From positions 1-43,585 of the forward strand of contig NZ_QWJI01000005.1 in the NCBI RefSeq assembly GCF_004354815.1: 43,585 nucleotides of DNA, given 5' to 3'. Below the pieces are notes generated by a model. It was not told the origin of the DNA and did no database searches. It saw only the letters and a list, made by a program, of their open reading frames with translations. A program made the translations under genes and the position numbers. Shown here piece after piece: positions 1 through 8,811 of this stretch (the stretch's first letter is position 1; each line of letters begins with the position of its first letter). The DNA is from Cardinium endosymbiont of Culicoides punctatus (GTDB lineage: Bacteria > Bacteroidota > Bacteroidia > Cytophagales > Amoebophilaceae).

Positions 1-77
1 GCAATCATGATAGTCATTGATAGCATAAATAAAGGTAACGCTTGGGCTAAGTAAAATCATATATTTGTACCACCACC
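1..77. repeat. 77-bp terminal repeat, left copy (inward end of a mobile element)
   Basis: These 77 bases are the exact reverse complement of the last 77 bases of the window; identity stops at base 78. The 22 bases nearest the interior (56-77, ending TTTGTACCACCACC) also form both ends of the 268-bp element at 28787-29054. I read base 77 as the outer edge of a mobile element whose body lies outside the window. Because 77 is also a common assembly overlap length, the exact length may be set by the assembler rather than by biology. Confidence 0.85.
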
Positions 78-179
78 TAATTATTTTAATTATAGATCAA
101 GAACGTACATGTTAAGTTAACCCAAACTATAAAAAAAATTGTATTTTTATTTTTGTTTGATCAAATCAATAAAAATAGC

Positions 180-201
180 ATACATACGTTTGTGTATGTA
201 T
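180..201. other. 8-bp hairpin in the leader of sufC
   Basis: ATACATAC (180-187) and GTATGTAT (194-201) can pair around a 6-nt loop, 116 bases upstream of the chosen sufC start. No T-run follows at terminator distance, so it is more likely a leader structure than a terminator. No role can be assigned from the sequence. Confidence 0.3.
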
Positions 202-317
202 TTTCAAAGATCTTTAGTATTAAAAAACTATATGTAAAGTGGCTTGATAAAGTACTACACAGCTTTTTGTGGAAAATAAATTATAGTCATATTAACCTCA
301 ACTTAAGAAATTCTACC

Positions 318-1064
318 ATGCTTACAATAGAAGATTTACATGTAAATGTAGGGGATAAAAAAGTACTCAATGGTGTAAACCTTCAAATACATCCTGGACA
401 ACTACATGCTATTATGGGACCCAATGGAGCTGGGAAAAGTACACTAGCGGCTGTTCTAGCTGGAAGAGAGGGTTATGAAGTTACGCAAGGAAGTGTTACT
501 TTCCTTGGCCAAGATTTATTGGCCTTGACACCAGAAGCTAGAGCAGCATTAGGCCTTTTTTTGGCTTTTCAGTATCCCGTGGAAATTCCAGGCGTAACGA
601 CAACTAATTTCCTAAAAACAGCTATTAATCAAATAAGAAAGCAAAAAGAAGTAGAGCCACTCAACGCAGTTGCTTTTTTAGCGCTTTTAAAAGAAAAAAT
701 GGCACTTGTTAATATGGATCAATCATTGGTACAACGTTCCATAAATGAAGGTTTTTCTGGAGGAGAGAAAAAAAGAAATGAAATCTTACAAATGGCTATG
801 CTAGATCCTTGTTTATCCATTTTAGATGAAACAGATTCTGGTCTAGACATTGATGCATTAAAGACCGTATCCCATGGTATTAATAAGTTGCGTAGCACAA
901 TAAATGCTATGGTATTGATTACCCATTATCAAAGATTATTAGATTACGTTGTGCCAGACTTTGTGCATGTCTTTTACGATGGCAGAATTATAGCGTCTGG
1001 TGATGGAGCGCTTGCTAAAAGGTTGGAAAAAGAGGGATATGGGTGGATCACGCAAACAATCTAA
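318..1064 (+). CDS. sufC: Fe-S cluster assembly ATPase SufC
   Basis: This is the cytoplasmic ABC-type ATPase of the SUF iron-sulfur assembly complex, which normally works with SufB and SufD as the cluster scaffold. The 248-aa product has a Walker A GPNGAGKST at residues 34-42, the SufC-type signature SGGEKKRNEILQM at about 147-159 and Walker B with LDETDSGLD at about 169-177; these are highly diagnostic. The frame is open upstream to 153, but the leading residues resemble no SufC and contain no good start, so I chose the ATG at 318, directly before the conserved MLTIEDLHV. It is followed by sufD with 10 bases between stop and start. sufB, usually directly upstream in this phylum, is not present; a mobile-element end lies 240 bp upstream instead. 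Confidence 0.95.
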   Translation: MLTIEDLHVNVGDKKVLNGVNLQIHPGQLHAIMGPNGAGKSTLAAVLAGREGYEVTQGSVTFLGQDLLALTPEARAALGLFLAFQYPVEIPGVTTTNFLKTAINQIRKQKEVEPLNAVAFLALLKEKMALVNMDQSLVQRSINEGFSGGEKKRNEILQMAMLDPCLSILDETDSGLDIDALKTVSHGINKLRSTINAMVLITHYQRLLDYVVPDFVHVFYDGRIIASGDGALAKRLEKEGYGWITQTI

Positions 1065-1074
1065 TCAAACAGTT

Positions 1075-2382
1075 ATGAATGTATTTACAAATTGGTTAGA
1101 TCAAGCATTAAAAACATTACCTCTTACAGATCCTTTGTATTCAGATCGTTTCATTGCTTTTAAAAAACTCTATAACCACGATTTTGTAGAAGCTCAAAAA
1201 GAAAACTATAAGTATATAGCGCTTATAGAAATACTTAGACAGCTTACTGGCCAAGATTACAACATCAGTATACCCACTACAGAAATTTTTTCTCAACCAA
1301 CAACAATATCTTCTTGTGGGCAGAGTACAGTAAAGAAAAACACATTAACTTTTATAAATGGATTATGGTCTCAAGAGCAATCTAGTTTTGATCCTATTTG
1401 CCAAGATGTACAGTTGCGCAAATTGAGAGAACTTCCTTTGGTAGAACAACAAGAGATACTAGAAAGTTGTAGAGCTGACCTTGCATCAAGTGATGATATA
1501 TTTATGATGCTTGGTACTATGTTGTCTCATGAAACCTACCTATTAAAAATTGCGGACCATGTTCAGCAAAAACAAACTATTTTTATTGAACATATTATAA
1601 CAGCGTCTGCTCCCCATGTAGTACCACGATTTATACTGAAAGTAGGTAAAAAAAGCCAAGTGGAAATTGTAGAAAACTGGTATTCATGTAAAGATGATCT
1701 CCATAGTTTCGTAAACAACTTAACCTATATTCAGCTAGCAGAAGGAGGGGAGCTATCATATCATACACTACATACCGAGTATCCATCATTCCATCATGTA
1801 AATAATATCTATTGTAAGCAACAAGACCACAGCACATTTGTCCATCATACCTTTACTTTTGGATCTACTATGTTACGTATGAATCTTACTGCTCATATTA
1901 GAGGAAGTCATGCTACAACGATGTTGTACGGTCTGTATGGACTTGGTGCAAAAGAGAAAGTTGACCATCATGTTCAGGTTATACACAGTAGACCATACAG
2001 TTTAAGCAAACAACACTATAAAGGCATACTGAGCGGTCAGTCTATAGGGGCTTTTAATGGAAAAATTTATCTTACACCAGAAGCTCAGAAAACCAATGCC
2101 TATCAAAATAATAATGCCATTGTTTTATCTAATAAAGCCAATCATTTTGTAAAACCACAATTAGAAATTTATGCAGATGATGTCAAGTGCACCCATGGTG
2201 CAACTTCTGGGCAGTTAGATAGGGAACAGTTATTTTATTTACAAACACGTGGCATATCAGAACCGTTGGCTAAAAAATTACTATTAGAGGCATTTGGTAC
2301 AGAAATTATTAATCAAGTAACTATACCTGAACTAAAAAACTACCTATTTGATAAATTCATAGAAAAGCTTCTAAAATTGTAG
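1075..2382 (+). CDS. sufD: Fe-S cluster assembly protein SufD
   Basis: SufD is the SufB-like beta-helix partner in the SufBC2D scaffold. The 435-aa product (MNVFTNWLDQALKTLP...) has the C-terminal SufB/SufD core, including LEIYADDVKCTHGATSGQLD at about 361-380, a family hallmark, and TRGISEPLAKKLLLEAF close to the end. The frame is open from 1000, overlapping sufC by 65 bases, but the residues before M at 1075 are merely the shifted reading of the sufC C-terminus, so 1075 is the preferred start. It lies between sufC and sufS in the order usual for the phylum. Confidence 0.93.
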   Translation: MNVFTNWLDQALKTLPLTDPLYSDRFIAFKKLYNHDFVEAQKENYKYIALIEILRQLTGQDYNISIPTTEIFSQPTTISSCGQSTVKKNTLTFINGLWSQEQSSFDPICQDVQLRKLRELPLVEQQEILESCRADLASSDDIFMMLGTMLSHETYLLKIADHVQQKQTIFIEHIITASAPHVVPRFILKVGKKSQVEIVENWYSCKDDLHSFVNNLTYIQLAEGGELSYHTLHTEYPSFHHVNNIYCKQQDHSTFVHHTFTFGSTMLRMNLTAHIRGSHATTMLYGLYGLGAKEKVDHHVQVIHSRPYSLSKQHYKGILSGQSIGAFNGKIYLTPEAQKTNAYQNNNAIVLSNKANHFVKPQLEIYADDVKCTHGATSGQLDREQLFYLQTRGISEPLAKKLLLEAFGTEIINQVTIPELKNYLFDKFIEKLLKL

Positions 2383-2416
2383 TATCTTCGATAAGACTGA
2401 AATAGCCATTTAAATC

Positions 2417-3655
2417 ATGTTTGCTAGTACGCATCCTTTAGATATAGAACAAATTAGGACCTTTTTTCCTGCACTACATCAGCAAGTTTATGGTAGATCA
2501 TTGATCTATTTTGATAATGCGGCTACTACCCATAAGCCACTTTCTGTTATACAAAGTGCACAGCATTTTTATGAGCAAGATAATGCCAATGTTCATCGTG
2601 GTATGCATGCCTTAGCTACCCGTTCTGCCATGGCTGTAGAACAAACGCGTCTTGCGGTACAAAAATTTATTCATGCTCCAGATGGGGAAAGTATTGTGTT
2701 TACCTCTGGCACTACGGAAAGTATTAATCTCATTGCTGCAACATATGGGGAAATGGAAGTGAGTAGGGGAGATGAAATTTTGATTTCTGAAATGGAACAC
2801 CATGCCAACCTAATTCCTTGGCAAGAGCTTTGTAGAAAAAAGCAGGCCATTTTAAAGTTCATTCCTATAGATGATATTGGTCAGTTAGATTTAACGGATT
2901 TAGACAAATTAATTACTACACGTACCAAAATAGTTGCACTAAGTTATGTTTCTAATACATTAGGGACAATTAATCCTATTAAATATCTTATAGATAAGGC
3001 GCATCAAGAAGGAGCTGTTGTTGTAATTGATGGTGCTCAAGCAGTGGCTCACTTACCTGTTAACGTTGTTGACTTAGATTGCGACTTTTTTGTTTTCTCA
3101 GCACATAAGCTTTATGGTCTTACCGGATTAGGTTTTTTGTATGGGAAGAAAAAATGGTTAGAGCAAATGCCTCCCTATAAAACTGGAGGAGGAGGTGTAA
3201 AACGGGTTACATTAACAGAAGCTGTTTATCAAGATGCTCCTTATAAATTTGAAGTAGGAACGCTTCCTTTATCTGCTATTATTTCTTTTTCAGAATCAAT
3301 AAAATTTGTATCAAGTATAGGTTATGCTAAGTTGACTGCGCATGAAGAATCCTTGTTATGTTATGCATTGGCTGGTTTAATCCATATTCCAAAAATAGAG
3401 TTGGTTGGCACAGCTGCCAAAAAAATAGGTATTATTGCTTTCAATATCAGAGGCATGCATCACTTAGATGTAGGGCTATTATTAGATGCCAAAGGCATTG
3501 CTGTACGTACAGGTCATTGTTGTACACAGCCACTTATGCAACGACTAGGTATAGAAGGAGTCGTGCGCATTTCTTTTGCTTTATACAATACCATTGAAGA
3601 AATAGATCTATTTTTAGAAGCATTGCGACAAATTACACATAAAATGCGCTACTAA
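2417..3655 (+). CDS. sufS: Cysteine desulfurase SufS
   Basis: This PLP enzyme removes sulfur from L-cysteine and hands it as persulfide to SufE for cluster assembly. The 412-aa sequence starts with the class-V aminotransferase motif YFDNAATTHKP (31-41). It has the PLP lysine K231 in FSAHKLYG and the persulfide cysteine C369 in RTGHCCTQPLM, where most family members have GHHC. It shows the short active-site loop expected of the SufS group rather than IscS. It lies 34 bp after sufD and 1 bp before sufE, so co-expression is very likely. Confidence 0.95.
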   Translation: MFASTHPLDIEQIRTFFPALHQQVYGRSLIYFDNAATTHKPLSVIQSAQHFYEQDNANVHRGMHALATRSAMAVEQTRLAVQKFIHAPDGESIVFTSGTTESINLIAATYGEMEVSRGDEILISEMEHHANLIPWQELCRKKQAILKFIPIDDIGQLDLTDLDKLITTRTKIVALSYVSNTLGTINPIKYLIDKAHQEGAVVVIDGAQAVAHLPVNVVDLDCDFFVFSAHKLYGLTGLGFLYGKKKWLEQMPPYKTGGGGVKRVTLTEAVYQDAPYKFEVGTLPLSAIISFSESIKFVSSIGYAKLTAHEESLLCYALAGLIHIPKIELVGTAAKKIGIIAFNIRGMHHLDVGLLLDAKGIAVRTGHCCTQPLMQRLGIEGVVRISFALYNTIEEIDLFLEALRQITHKMRY

Positions 3656-3656
3656 T

Positions 3657-4100
3657 ATGGTAAAGATACAACATAAGACTATTAAGCAACATCAAGATGA
3701 AATCATAGATGCATTTGCTACCTTATCTGATGATAGAGAAACGATGCTGGATTATCTTATTGACTTAGGCGAAACATTGGCACCTATGGATCTAGTATAC
3801 AAAGTGGATAACTACTTGGTACAAGGATGTATGTCTAAAGTATGGTTGGTTGATACGGAGATGAATGGATTACTTTTCTTTCAAGCAGATAGTAATACCG
3901 CTATTACCAAAGGATTAATTAGCCTTTTGATTAAAGTGCTTTCGGGGCAACCTGTACAAGCCATTGCAGAAGTGCAACTCTACTTTATAGAAGTAATCGA
4001 TCTGCATGGACTTGTAGGCTTTCAACGAGCTAGCGGTTTGGCAAATATGGTTAAAGAAATGAAGCTTAGGGCTTTATCTAGAGTAAGTAAGGTTAAGTAG
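3657..4100 (+). CDS. sufE: Sulfur acceptor protein SufE
   Basis: SufE takes the persulfide from SufS and stimulates its activity. The 147-aa product has the acceptor cysteine C58 in YLVQGCMSKVW, the family's hallmark, and a length close to the usual ~140 aa. The start ATG is one base after the sufS stop codon, so the two are probably translationally coupled. It is the last gene of the suf run; 125 bp separate it from dnaB. Confidence 0.95.
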   Translation: MVKIQHKTIKQHQDEIIDAFATLSDDRETMLDYLIDLGETLAPMDLVYKVDNYLVQGCMSKVWLVDTEMNGLLFFQADSNTAITKGLISLLIKVLSGQPVQAIAEVQLYFIEVIDLHGLVGFQRASGLANMVKEMKLRALSRVSKVK

Positions 4101-4181
4101 TATGTAGCCACTCATTTATATTTAGCATATATAGAAATTTTATTTTTTATTCATTTCAAGAATATATAAGTTGGTTGGCTA

Positions 4182-4200
4182 TAGGATTACAATAATCCTA
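4182..4200. promoter_or_regulatory. Perfect 8-bp inverted repeat upstream of dnaB
   Basis: TAGGATTA - CAA - TAATCCTA is a perfect dyad ending 25 bp before the dnaB start. There is no T-run after it on the + strand, so it is more likely an operator or leader hairpin than an intrinsic terminator of the suf operon. The protein or function involved is unknown. Confidence 0.35.
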
Positions 4201-4225
4201 ATTTAAAAAATCGTATACTTGTGTT

Positions 4226-5728
4226 ATGGCAATTTATACACAGAACCCAGACACGGAACCAGCTACGGCAGCTTTTCTCAAATCTGACAACTTTGCTGCT
4301 CATGCAAAGTATCCCCCCCACGCTCTAGATTTAGAAGAAGGCGTTTTGGGTGCATTAATGTTGGAAAAAGAGGCTGTGGTCAGTGTAATAGACCTGTTAA
4401 AGCCCAACAGTTTCTATAAAGAGGCACATCAGGAAATATATCGGGCTATTGTTCAGCTTTTTCATGATGCTGAACCTATAGACATGCTTACAGTGGTTAA
4501 TCAACTTCGTAAAGTTGGTAAATTGTCCGAGGTAGGAGGAAGTTATTACGTAAGTTATCTAACTACCCGTGTCAGTTCCTCTGCAAACATTGAATTTCAT
4601 GCTCGAGCAATTATTGAATATGCTATTCGAAGAAAACTAATAGAGATTTCCACTTCGGTTCAGAAAAATGCATATGATCCCACTATGGATGTATTTAATG
4701 TTTTGGACCGTACAGAGCAAGCGCTCTTTGAAGTTTCCGACGATAATGTCCGCAAAGGGTATGTAGATATGCGCTCATTATTGGTAGAAGCTTTCGATAA
4801 TTTGTCCAGTAGACGTGCACGTGCCGATGGTCTTACAGGTATTCCGAGTGGGTTCACAGCACTAGACCGGATTACATCTGGTTGGCAAAAGTTTGACTTG
4901 ATTATTATTGCAGCTAGGCCTGGGATGGGAAAAACAGCTTTTATACTCTCTGCTTTGCGTAATGCAGCAGTAGATCACAAAACACCTGTAGCCATTTTTT
5001 CTTTAGAAATGGGGGCGCTTCAGCTCGTAAACCGATTGGTTTCTGCTGAAGCAGAGTTATCTAGTGAAAAAATAAAACAGGGTAAATTAATGGATCATGA
5101 GTGGGAACAGTTGTTACACAAAACGGCAGAGCTTTCAAATTCCCCCATCTATGTAGACGATACACCAGCGCTCTCTATTTTTGAATTACGTGCTAAATGC
5201 CGAAGGCTCAAAGCAAAACACAATATTCAATTGGTTGTCATTGATTATTTGCAACTTATGTCAGGTGATTCCGCCAAAGTAGGAGGAGGTAATCGCGAAC
5301 AAGAAATTGCTTCTATTTCCCGTGCACTTAAGAGTATAGCTAAGGAGTTAGACATTGCTGTTATAGCACTTTCTCAATTGAGTCGAGCTGTAGAAACACG
5401 TGGTGGAAGCAAACGGCCCCAACTCTCTGATCTTCGAGAATCGGGTTCTATCGAGCAAGATGCTGATCTCGTTTTATTTTTATACAGGCCAGAATATTAT
5501 GGTTTAACAGAAGATGAGTCTGGTAACCCTACACATGGTCTTGCTGAAGTTATTATTGCAAAACACCGAAATGGTTCATTAGATAATGTGCAGTTACAAT
5601 TTATGGGGCAGTATACAAAATTTTCCGATTGTGGCATTACATCTTCTGCTATGCAACCAGAGCATGTTACTACTGTAATCCGTTCTAGTAAAGCAAATGA
5701 GCCAAATGATTCATCAAATTTGTTTTGA
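4226..5728 (+). CDS. dnaB: Replicative DNA helicase DnaB
   Basis: DnaB is the hexameric 5'-3' helicase at the replication fork. The 500-aa product has the N-terminal domain beginning around residue 31 (PPHALDLEEGVLGALML), a linker, then the RecA-like domain with Walker A RPGMGKTA at 231-238, Walker B in VVIDYLQLM and the late motif SDLRESGSIEQDADLVLFLY. The start ATG at 4226 gives a slightly long N-terminus (about 30 residues before the conserved part). I see no intein or other insertion. Confidence 0.96.
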   Translation: MAIYTQNPDTEPATAAFLKSDNFAAHAKYPPHALDLEEGVLGALMLEKEAVVSVIDLLKPNSFYKEAHQEIYRAIVQLFHDAEPIDMLTVVNQLRKVGKLSEVGGSYYVSYLTTRVSSSANIEFHARAIIEYAIRRKLIEISTSVQKNAYDPTMDVFNVLDRTEQALFEVSDDNVRKGYVDMRSLLVEAFDNLSSRRARADGLTGIPSGFTALDRITSGWQKFDLIIIAARPGMGKTAFILSALRNAAVDHKTPVAIFSLEMGALQLVNRLVSAEAELSSEKIKQGKLMDHEWEQLLHKTAELSNSPIYVDDTPALSIFELRAKCRRLKAKHNIQLVVIDYLQLMSGDSAKVGGGNREQEIASISRALKSIAKELDIAVIALSQLSRAVETRGGSKRPQLSDLRESGSIEQDADLVLFLYRPEYYGLTEDESGNPTHGLAEVIIAKHRNGSLDNVQLQFMGQYTKFSDCGITSSAMQPEHVTTVIRSSKANEPNDSSNLF

Positions 5729-5749
5729 ATAAGCTGATAACTAGATTTG

Positions 5750-5879
5750 CTTTTTAAGCTTATCTAAATCTGTTTTAGACAAATTGGTGACAGATCTGAT
5801 TAAAATGCGTCTTCATGGGAGGCAGTGTACACCTGCTACAGGTATCATTGATGTAGTCTTCTCTATTACTGCCTACATA
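5750..5879 (+). pseudogene. Possible remnant of an IS5-like transposase
   Basis: An open stretch without a proper start reads ...KLVTDLIKMRLHGRQC followed by TPATGIIDVVFSITAYI and a stop. The spacing of basic residues, a GR, P and TAGIID-like segment resembles the region before the first catalytic Asp of IS5-group DDE transposases, where IIDSQS is usual; here the residues after the Asp have changed. The 5' and 3' parts are gone. This is pattern recognition over about 40 residues and could be chance. The surrounding bases hold other mobile-DNA fragments, which fits. Confidence 0.3.
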
Positions 5880-5944
5880 TAGCTCATTAAGATATATCGA
5901 GCTATAAAAAATGCATGTTTAAAAAAAATAAAAGGATTAATCTG

Positions 5945-6120
5945 ACATTCCGCACTAAAAAACATAAATTTTTAATTATTTGACCATGGATTTGTGTAGT
6001 AACTTTCATGGTTGAATAAAATAAGTTGCAGTTAGTAACTATAACTACATATTAATTATTCAATACTTTGCGAAAGTCCTTTATTTATCTATTAATACAA
6101 ATATAAGTGGTGCGGAATAT
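5945..6120. repeat. MITE-like element with ends CATTCCGCAC / GTGCGGAAT
   Basis: The segment begins GACATTCCGCACT and ends AGTGGTGCGGAATATG, giving imperfect inverted ends of about 10 bp over ~175 bp. Its right end, read on the minus strand, matches 18012-18050 (CACTTATA.TTGTATTAATAG), so it is a repeated sequence and not unique spacer. It contains no gene. A fragment of another family's end (TTTGCGAAAGTCC at about 6068) lies inside it. Confidence 0.45.
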
Positions 6121-6184
6121 GGATTATAAAATATGGCTATATCTAAAAATGCAAGCACAATTATCTATTTTTCGAAAGTCCTGA
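6121..6184. repeat. Partial copy of the TCAGGACTTTCGCA MITE family
   Basis: About 64 bases ending in TTCGAAAGTCCTGA match the end of the intact element at 26221-26367 (shared stretch ATATCTAAAAA...AAGCAC.ATTATCTATT). Only one end is preserved, directly beside the preceding element, suggesting one element inserted into or recombined with the other. Confidence 0.5.
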
Positions 6185-6253
6185 ATCTGTTATAAACGCT
6201 ATGTAAAGCTTGATAACAGGCCCAAGAAAAGTCAATTTTTTGATCTTCTCTTT

Positions 6254-7384
6254 TTAGGAGATATTTTGAATATTAGATTTATACTTCCAATGAGCAGCAT
6301 TACCAAATTCTGCTATGTAATCCATGCGTTCTGTACGTATCTGGACTTCTAATTGTTCCTTTTGATTTGTTTGAAGTGTAAGATGCAATGATTCATAGCC
6401 ACTTTCTCTTGGCAGACTTACCCAGTCTCTCATAACATGATACATCGGTTTATAAAGCTTACTAATAATGGTAAAAACTTTCCAGCAAGCTACTTTTTCT
6501 TGTTCCCGTGTTTTACCATCCATATTTGTTAGAATAATTCTAACGGCAGCAAGATCATATATTTGCTCAAATCCCACCTTTAATCTTTGAATTTTATTCC
6601 AAATAGAATAAACAGATTTAACCCTATTTTTTACCTTAAAGGTAACATTACGATTTTTTAGTGCAGACTTAATCTCTTCGGAAACCAACTCTAGCCTTTT
6701 TTGTCTTTGTAATTTGGTGATACCAAGTTTTGCAGTAATTACATAATAATTTAGTGTATCAGAATGTTTTAACCAGAAATCAGCTAGTTTCGCTTGTATA
6801 TCATATAGCCGCATTCTATGGGCTAAAGGAATATAAAAGTATTTTAACTCAAGCAATAGTTGCGTATCTGATAAATTATGTCCTAAATCAGAATTTTCTA
6901 ATATAACACCACTACATTTTATACGAATAATGTCACAAATTTGTAACAAAATAGCTAAGATGTGGGGAAGGTTTATATCAGGATGCGTTGGGTAACTACG
7001 AATGGTATCATCATGAATTCTGCAGTTCTTTAAGGAACGTAGCTCTTCTAAGATAGCAGACGTTCTTGAACCAAATCGACTTTCAATTGTTTCTTTAGAT
7101 AATAATCCAGACAAAAAAGGGGGAGATAGGATTGCAGCTATAGCCACTGAAATGTCTTTAGACATTTCAGTGGCAGCAATAATAGCTACTTGAAGGGATT
7201 CTTTTGGACAACGTAAAAAGACTCCTTTTAATTTACTTTTATCAAAATCAAAACTACTTGCTAATAAATATGCTTCCTCTAGGATAAGAGATGTCTTTTC
7301 AAGATCATTTGAATTATTTGCTAGGACTCTTGCTAATTGATGTAAATCCCAAGAGCCTATATCAAGCACATCGTTTTTTCCCAT
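6254..7384 (-). CDS. RelA/SpoT-type (p)ppGpp synthetase, short form with degenerate hydrolase domain
   Basis: The 376-aa product resembles the N-terminal half of RelA/SpoT enzymes, which make (and in SpoT degrade) the alarmone (p)ppGpp. The synthetase half is well kept: NRVKSVYSIW (253-262), the YDLAAVRI segment with D277, SGYESLHL (328-335), EVQIRT with E347, and AAHWKYK (363-369) at the end. The hydrolase half has lost its His-Asp pair: where the family has a LLHDVIED-like motif there is AAILSPPFLSG (83-93). The TGS and ACT regulatory domains (another ~350 aa) are absent; the protein stops 7 residues after HWKYK. I infer a synthetase-only or non-catalytic protein. Neighbours are mobile-DNA remnants and a hypothetical lipoprotein, giving no operon context. 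Confidence 0.85.
   Translation of the reverse strand: MGKNDVLDIGSWDLHQLARVLANNSNDLEKTSLILEEAYLLASSFDFDKSKLKGVFLRCPKESLQVAIIAATEMSKDISVAIAAILSPPFLSGLLSKETIESRFGSRTSAILEELRSLKNCRIHDDTIRSYPTHPDINLPHILAILLQICDIIRIKCSGVILENSDLGHNLSDTQLLLELKYFYIPLAHRMRLYDIQAKLADFWLKHSDTLNYYVITAKLGITKLQRQKRLELVSEEIKSALKNRNVTFKVKNRVKSVYSIWNKIQRLKVGFEQIYDLAAVRIILTNMDGKTREQEKVACWKVFTIISKLYKPMYHVMRDWVSLPRESGYESLHLTLQTNQKEQLEVQIRTERMDYIAEFGNAAHWKYKSNIQNIS
7143..7174. other. Perfect 14-bp hairpin inside the RelA/SpoT-type gene
   Basis: GCCACTGAAATGTC (7143-7156) and GACATTTCAGTGGC (7161-7174) are perfect complements around a TTTA loop, in codons for about residues 70-80. No T-run follows on either strand. Such a long perfect dyad is unusual in coding sequence; it could be a remnant of a small palindromic insertion in frame or an mRNA structure. 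Confidence 0.6.
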
Positions 7385-7776
7385 CTTAATTATTATCCAA
7401 TATCAATATTTATAAGATTCCTCTATCCATTTTTTTGACTTAAAAAGACTACACAATCTTTATTTAGAACTAATATTCATTTGAACTATTTCCATTACTT
7501 TTTCAGAAAAATTTCGTAAAAACCAATTCATAATATTACTAATTTCCACATTCAGTATAAACTATAAGGACTAGATTCTTTATAAATGCTAAATCAAAGA
7601 TCTAAGGATAAACACATGCTACTAACTCTTACATTAAGAGAACCGTTTCACCAAATGCATATAGCATTTTATGGAATTTTTATCAAATTTGCAAAAATAT
7701 TATGCGGCTTAGTTGTTTAGGACTTGCTATCAACTGATTCCGGTGGGCCAACCACCATGCCTTACACAACATTATG
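7385..7776. other. Intergenic region without a recognisable gene
   Basis: About 390 AT-rich bases between the RelA/SpoT-type gene (transcribed away) and the broken 3' end of the lipoprotein gene. A 34-codon open frame starting at 7618 on the + strand (MLLTLTLREPFHQ...) has no recognisable feature. I see no strong promoter or terminator. Confidence 0.4.
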
Positions 7777-8701
7777 CTAGATTACTCCGTTCATAAATTT
7801 CCTTGCGTTGGTTGTCCGTTTACTAAGTCTATCAATTTGCTCCTTCAGCTCCGTAATTTCCTTCTCCTGCTTATTAATTTCCTCATTCAGATGACCGAAT
7901 GCTCCTTGTAATACTACCTTCTTCTTGAACCACTATGTCAAGATCTTCCTGACCCTTTGCTAATTTTTTCTCTAACATTTCTTTCTCTTGAATTACTTTT
8001 TCAAGATTTTCCTGACTCTCTGCTAAAGCTTGCTCTAACGTTTTTTTCTCCTTATTTAAATCGGTCTGTGATTGTTCGTCATCTTCAGATTCATCCTTAT
8101 CGAAAGGTTTTTGAATACGTAATGTACAACTGGTTTTTCTGTTTGTGAATGGTCTTTCATTGTCATTTTCAACCAATACAGTTTTTAATTCTATCTTAAG
8201 ATCACCATCAAAGTCTTCTTGGGAGCAAGTAAAAAACAACTTATGTTTGTTTTCAGTGCATCCAAATTCAAACCCATTTTCAAGTTTTTCTCCGCTTGAG
8301 GTTTCCAAGTAGCCATTTCTACTTTTTATTTTTATATTTTTTACTCTAATTTTTAGATTTTTCTTTGTTATAGTTGATGTTTCCAAGTATACATATTGAC
8401 TTCCATCTTCCTTTCCTGTGTTCTTGGCTACAGGTTTTAAATCACTTTTGATGGGGTGATGGCAACAAAAGAAAACCAATAGATTGATAGGGATCTTTTC
8501 TCCAAAAGAACCTACTGGCTGCAATGGCTTTAAAGTAATATTGTAGTCTGCGGAATTATTCATCTTATTCACAAGATGTAAACTAATATTACGAGCAGGA
8601 TGACTACAAGATTGTAGCCAAAGATATAATAATAGAATAATACTTTTTAGGACATAGATATACCTGAACCTGTTATAGATATGTTTATTCATTTTTGCCA
8701 T
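7777..8701 (-). pseudogene. Coiled-coil lipoprotein of unknown function, frameshifted near the C-terminus
   Basis: Read from 8701, the first 272 codons (to a TGA at 7883) give a lipoprotein-type signal ending LYLWLQSC (lipobox L-Q-S-C, Cys about 32), a central domain I do not recognise, an acidic stretch (DKDESEDDEQSQTD) and a coiled coil rich in Glu/Lys. At about 7926 the frame breaks: the coiled coil resumes in another frame as VVLQGAFGHLNEEINKQE, then KEITELKEQIDRLSKR, and stops at 7777. A one-base indel at GAAGAAGG would restore a ~307-aa protein. The open part may still be expressed, with a 15-residue aberrant tail. Possible secreted or surface protein; no function assigned. Confidence 0.65.
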
Positions 8702-8811
8702 GTCCTATATTTATTTTTTTATAAAAATATGAAATACAATAGAAAATGTATAATAATTATTTTTGCTACATTAGCTGAAGGATTATTTAACAAAATAATT
8801 ATAATGCATTA

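Noticed and set aside
90-97. Other TATATTTG/TTTG combinations near the left end as a sufC promoter (for example 60-67 and 148-155)
   Set aside because: No -33 TTTG or TTG at 18-21 bases upstream; in such AT-rich sequence single boxes are expected by chance.
153-317. 55-residue N-terminal extension of SufC
   Set aside because: Starts with TTG, has no similarity to SufC proteins and crosses a leader hairpin; ATG at 318 fits the family exactly.
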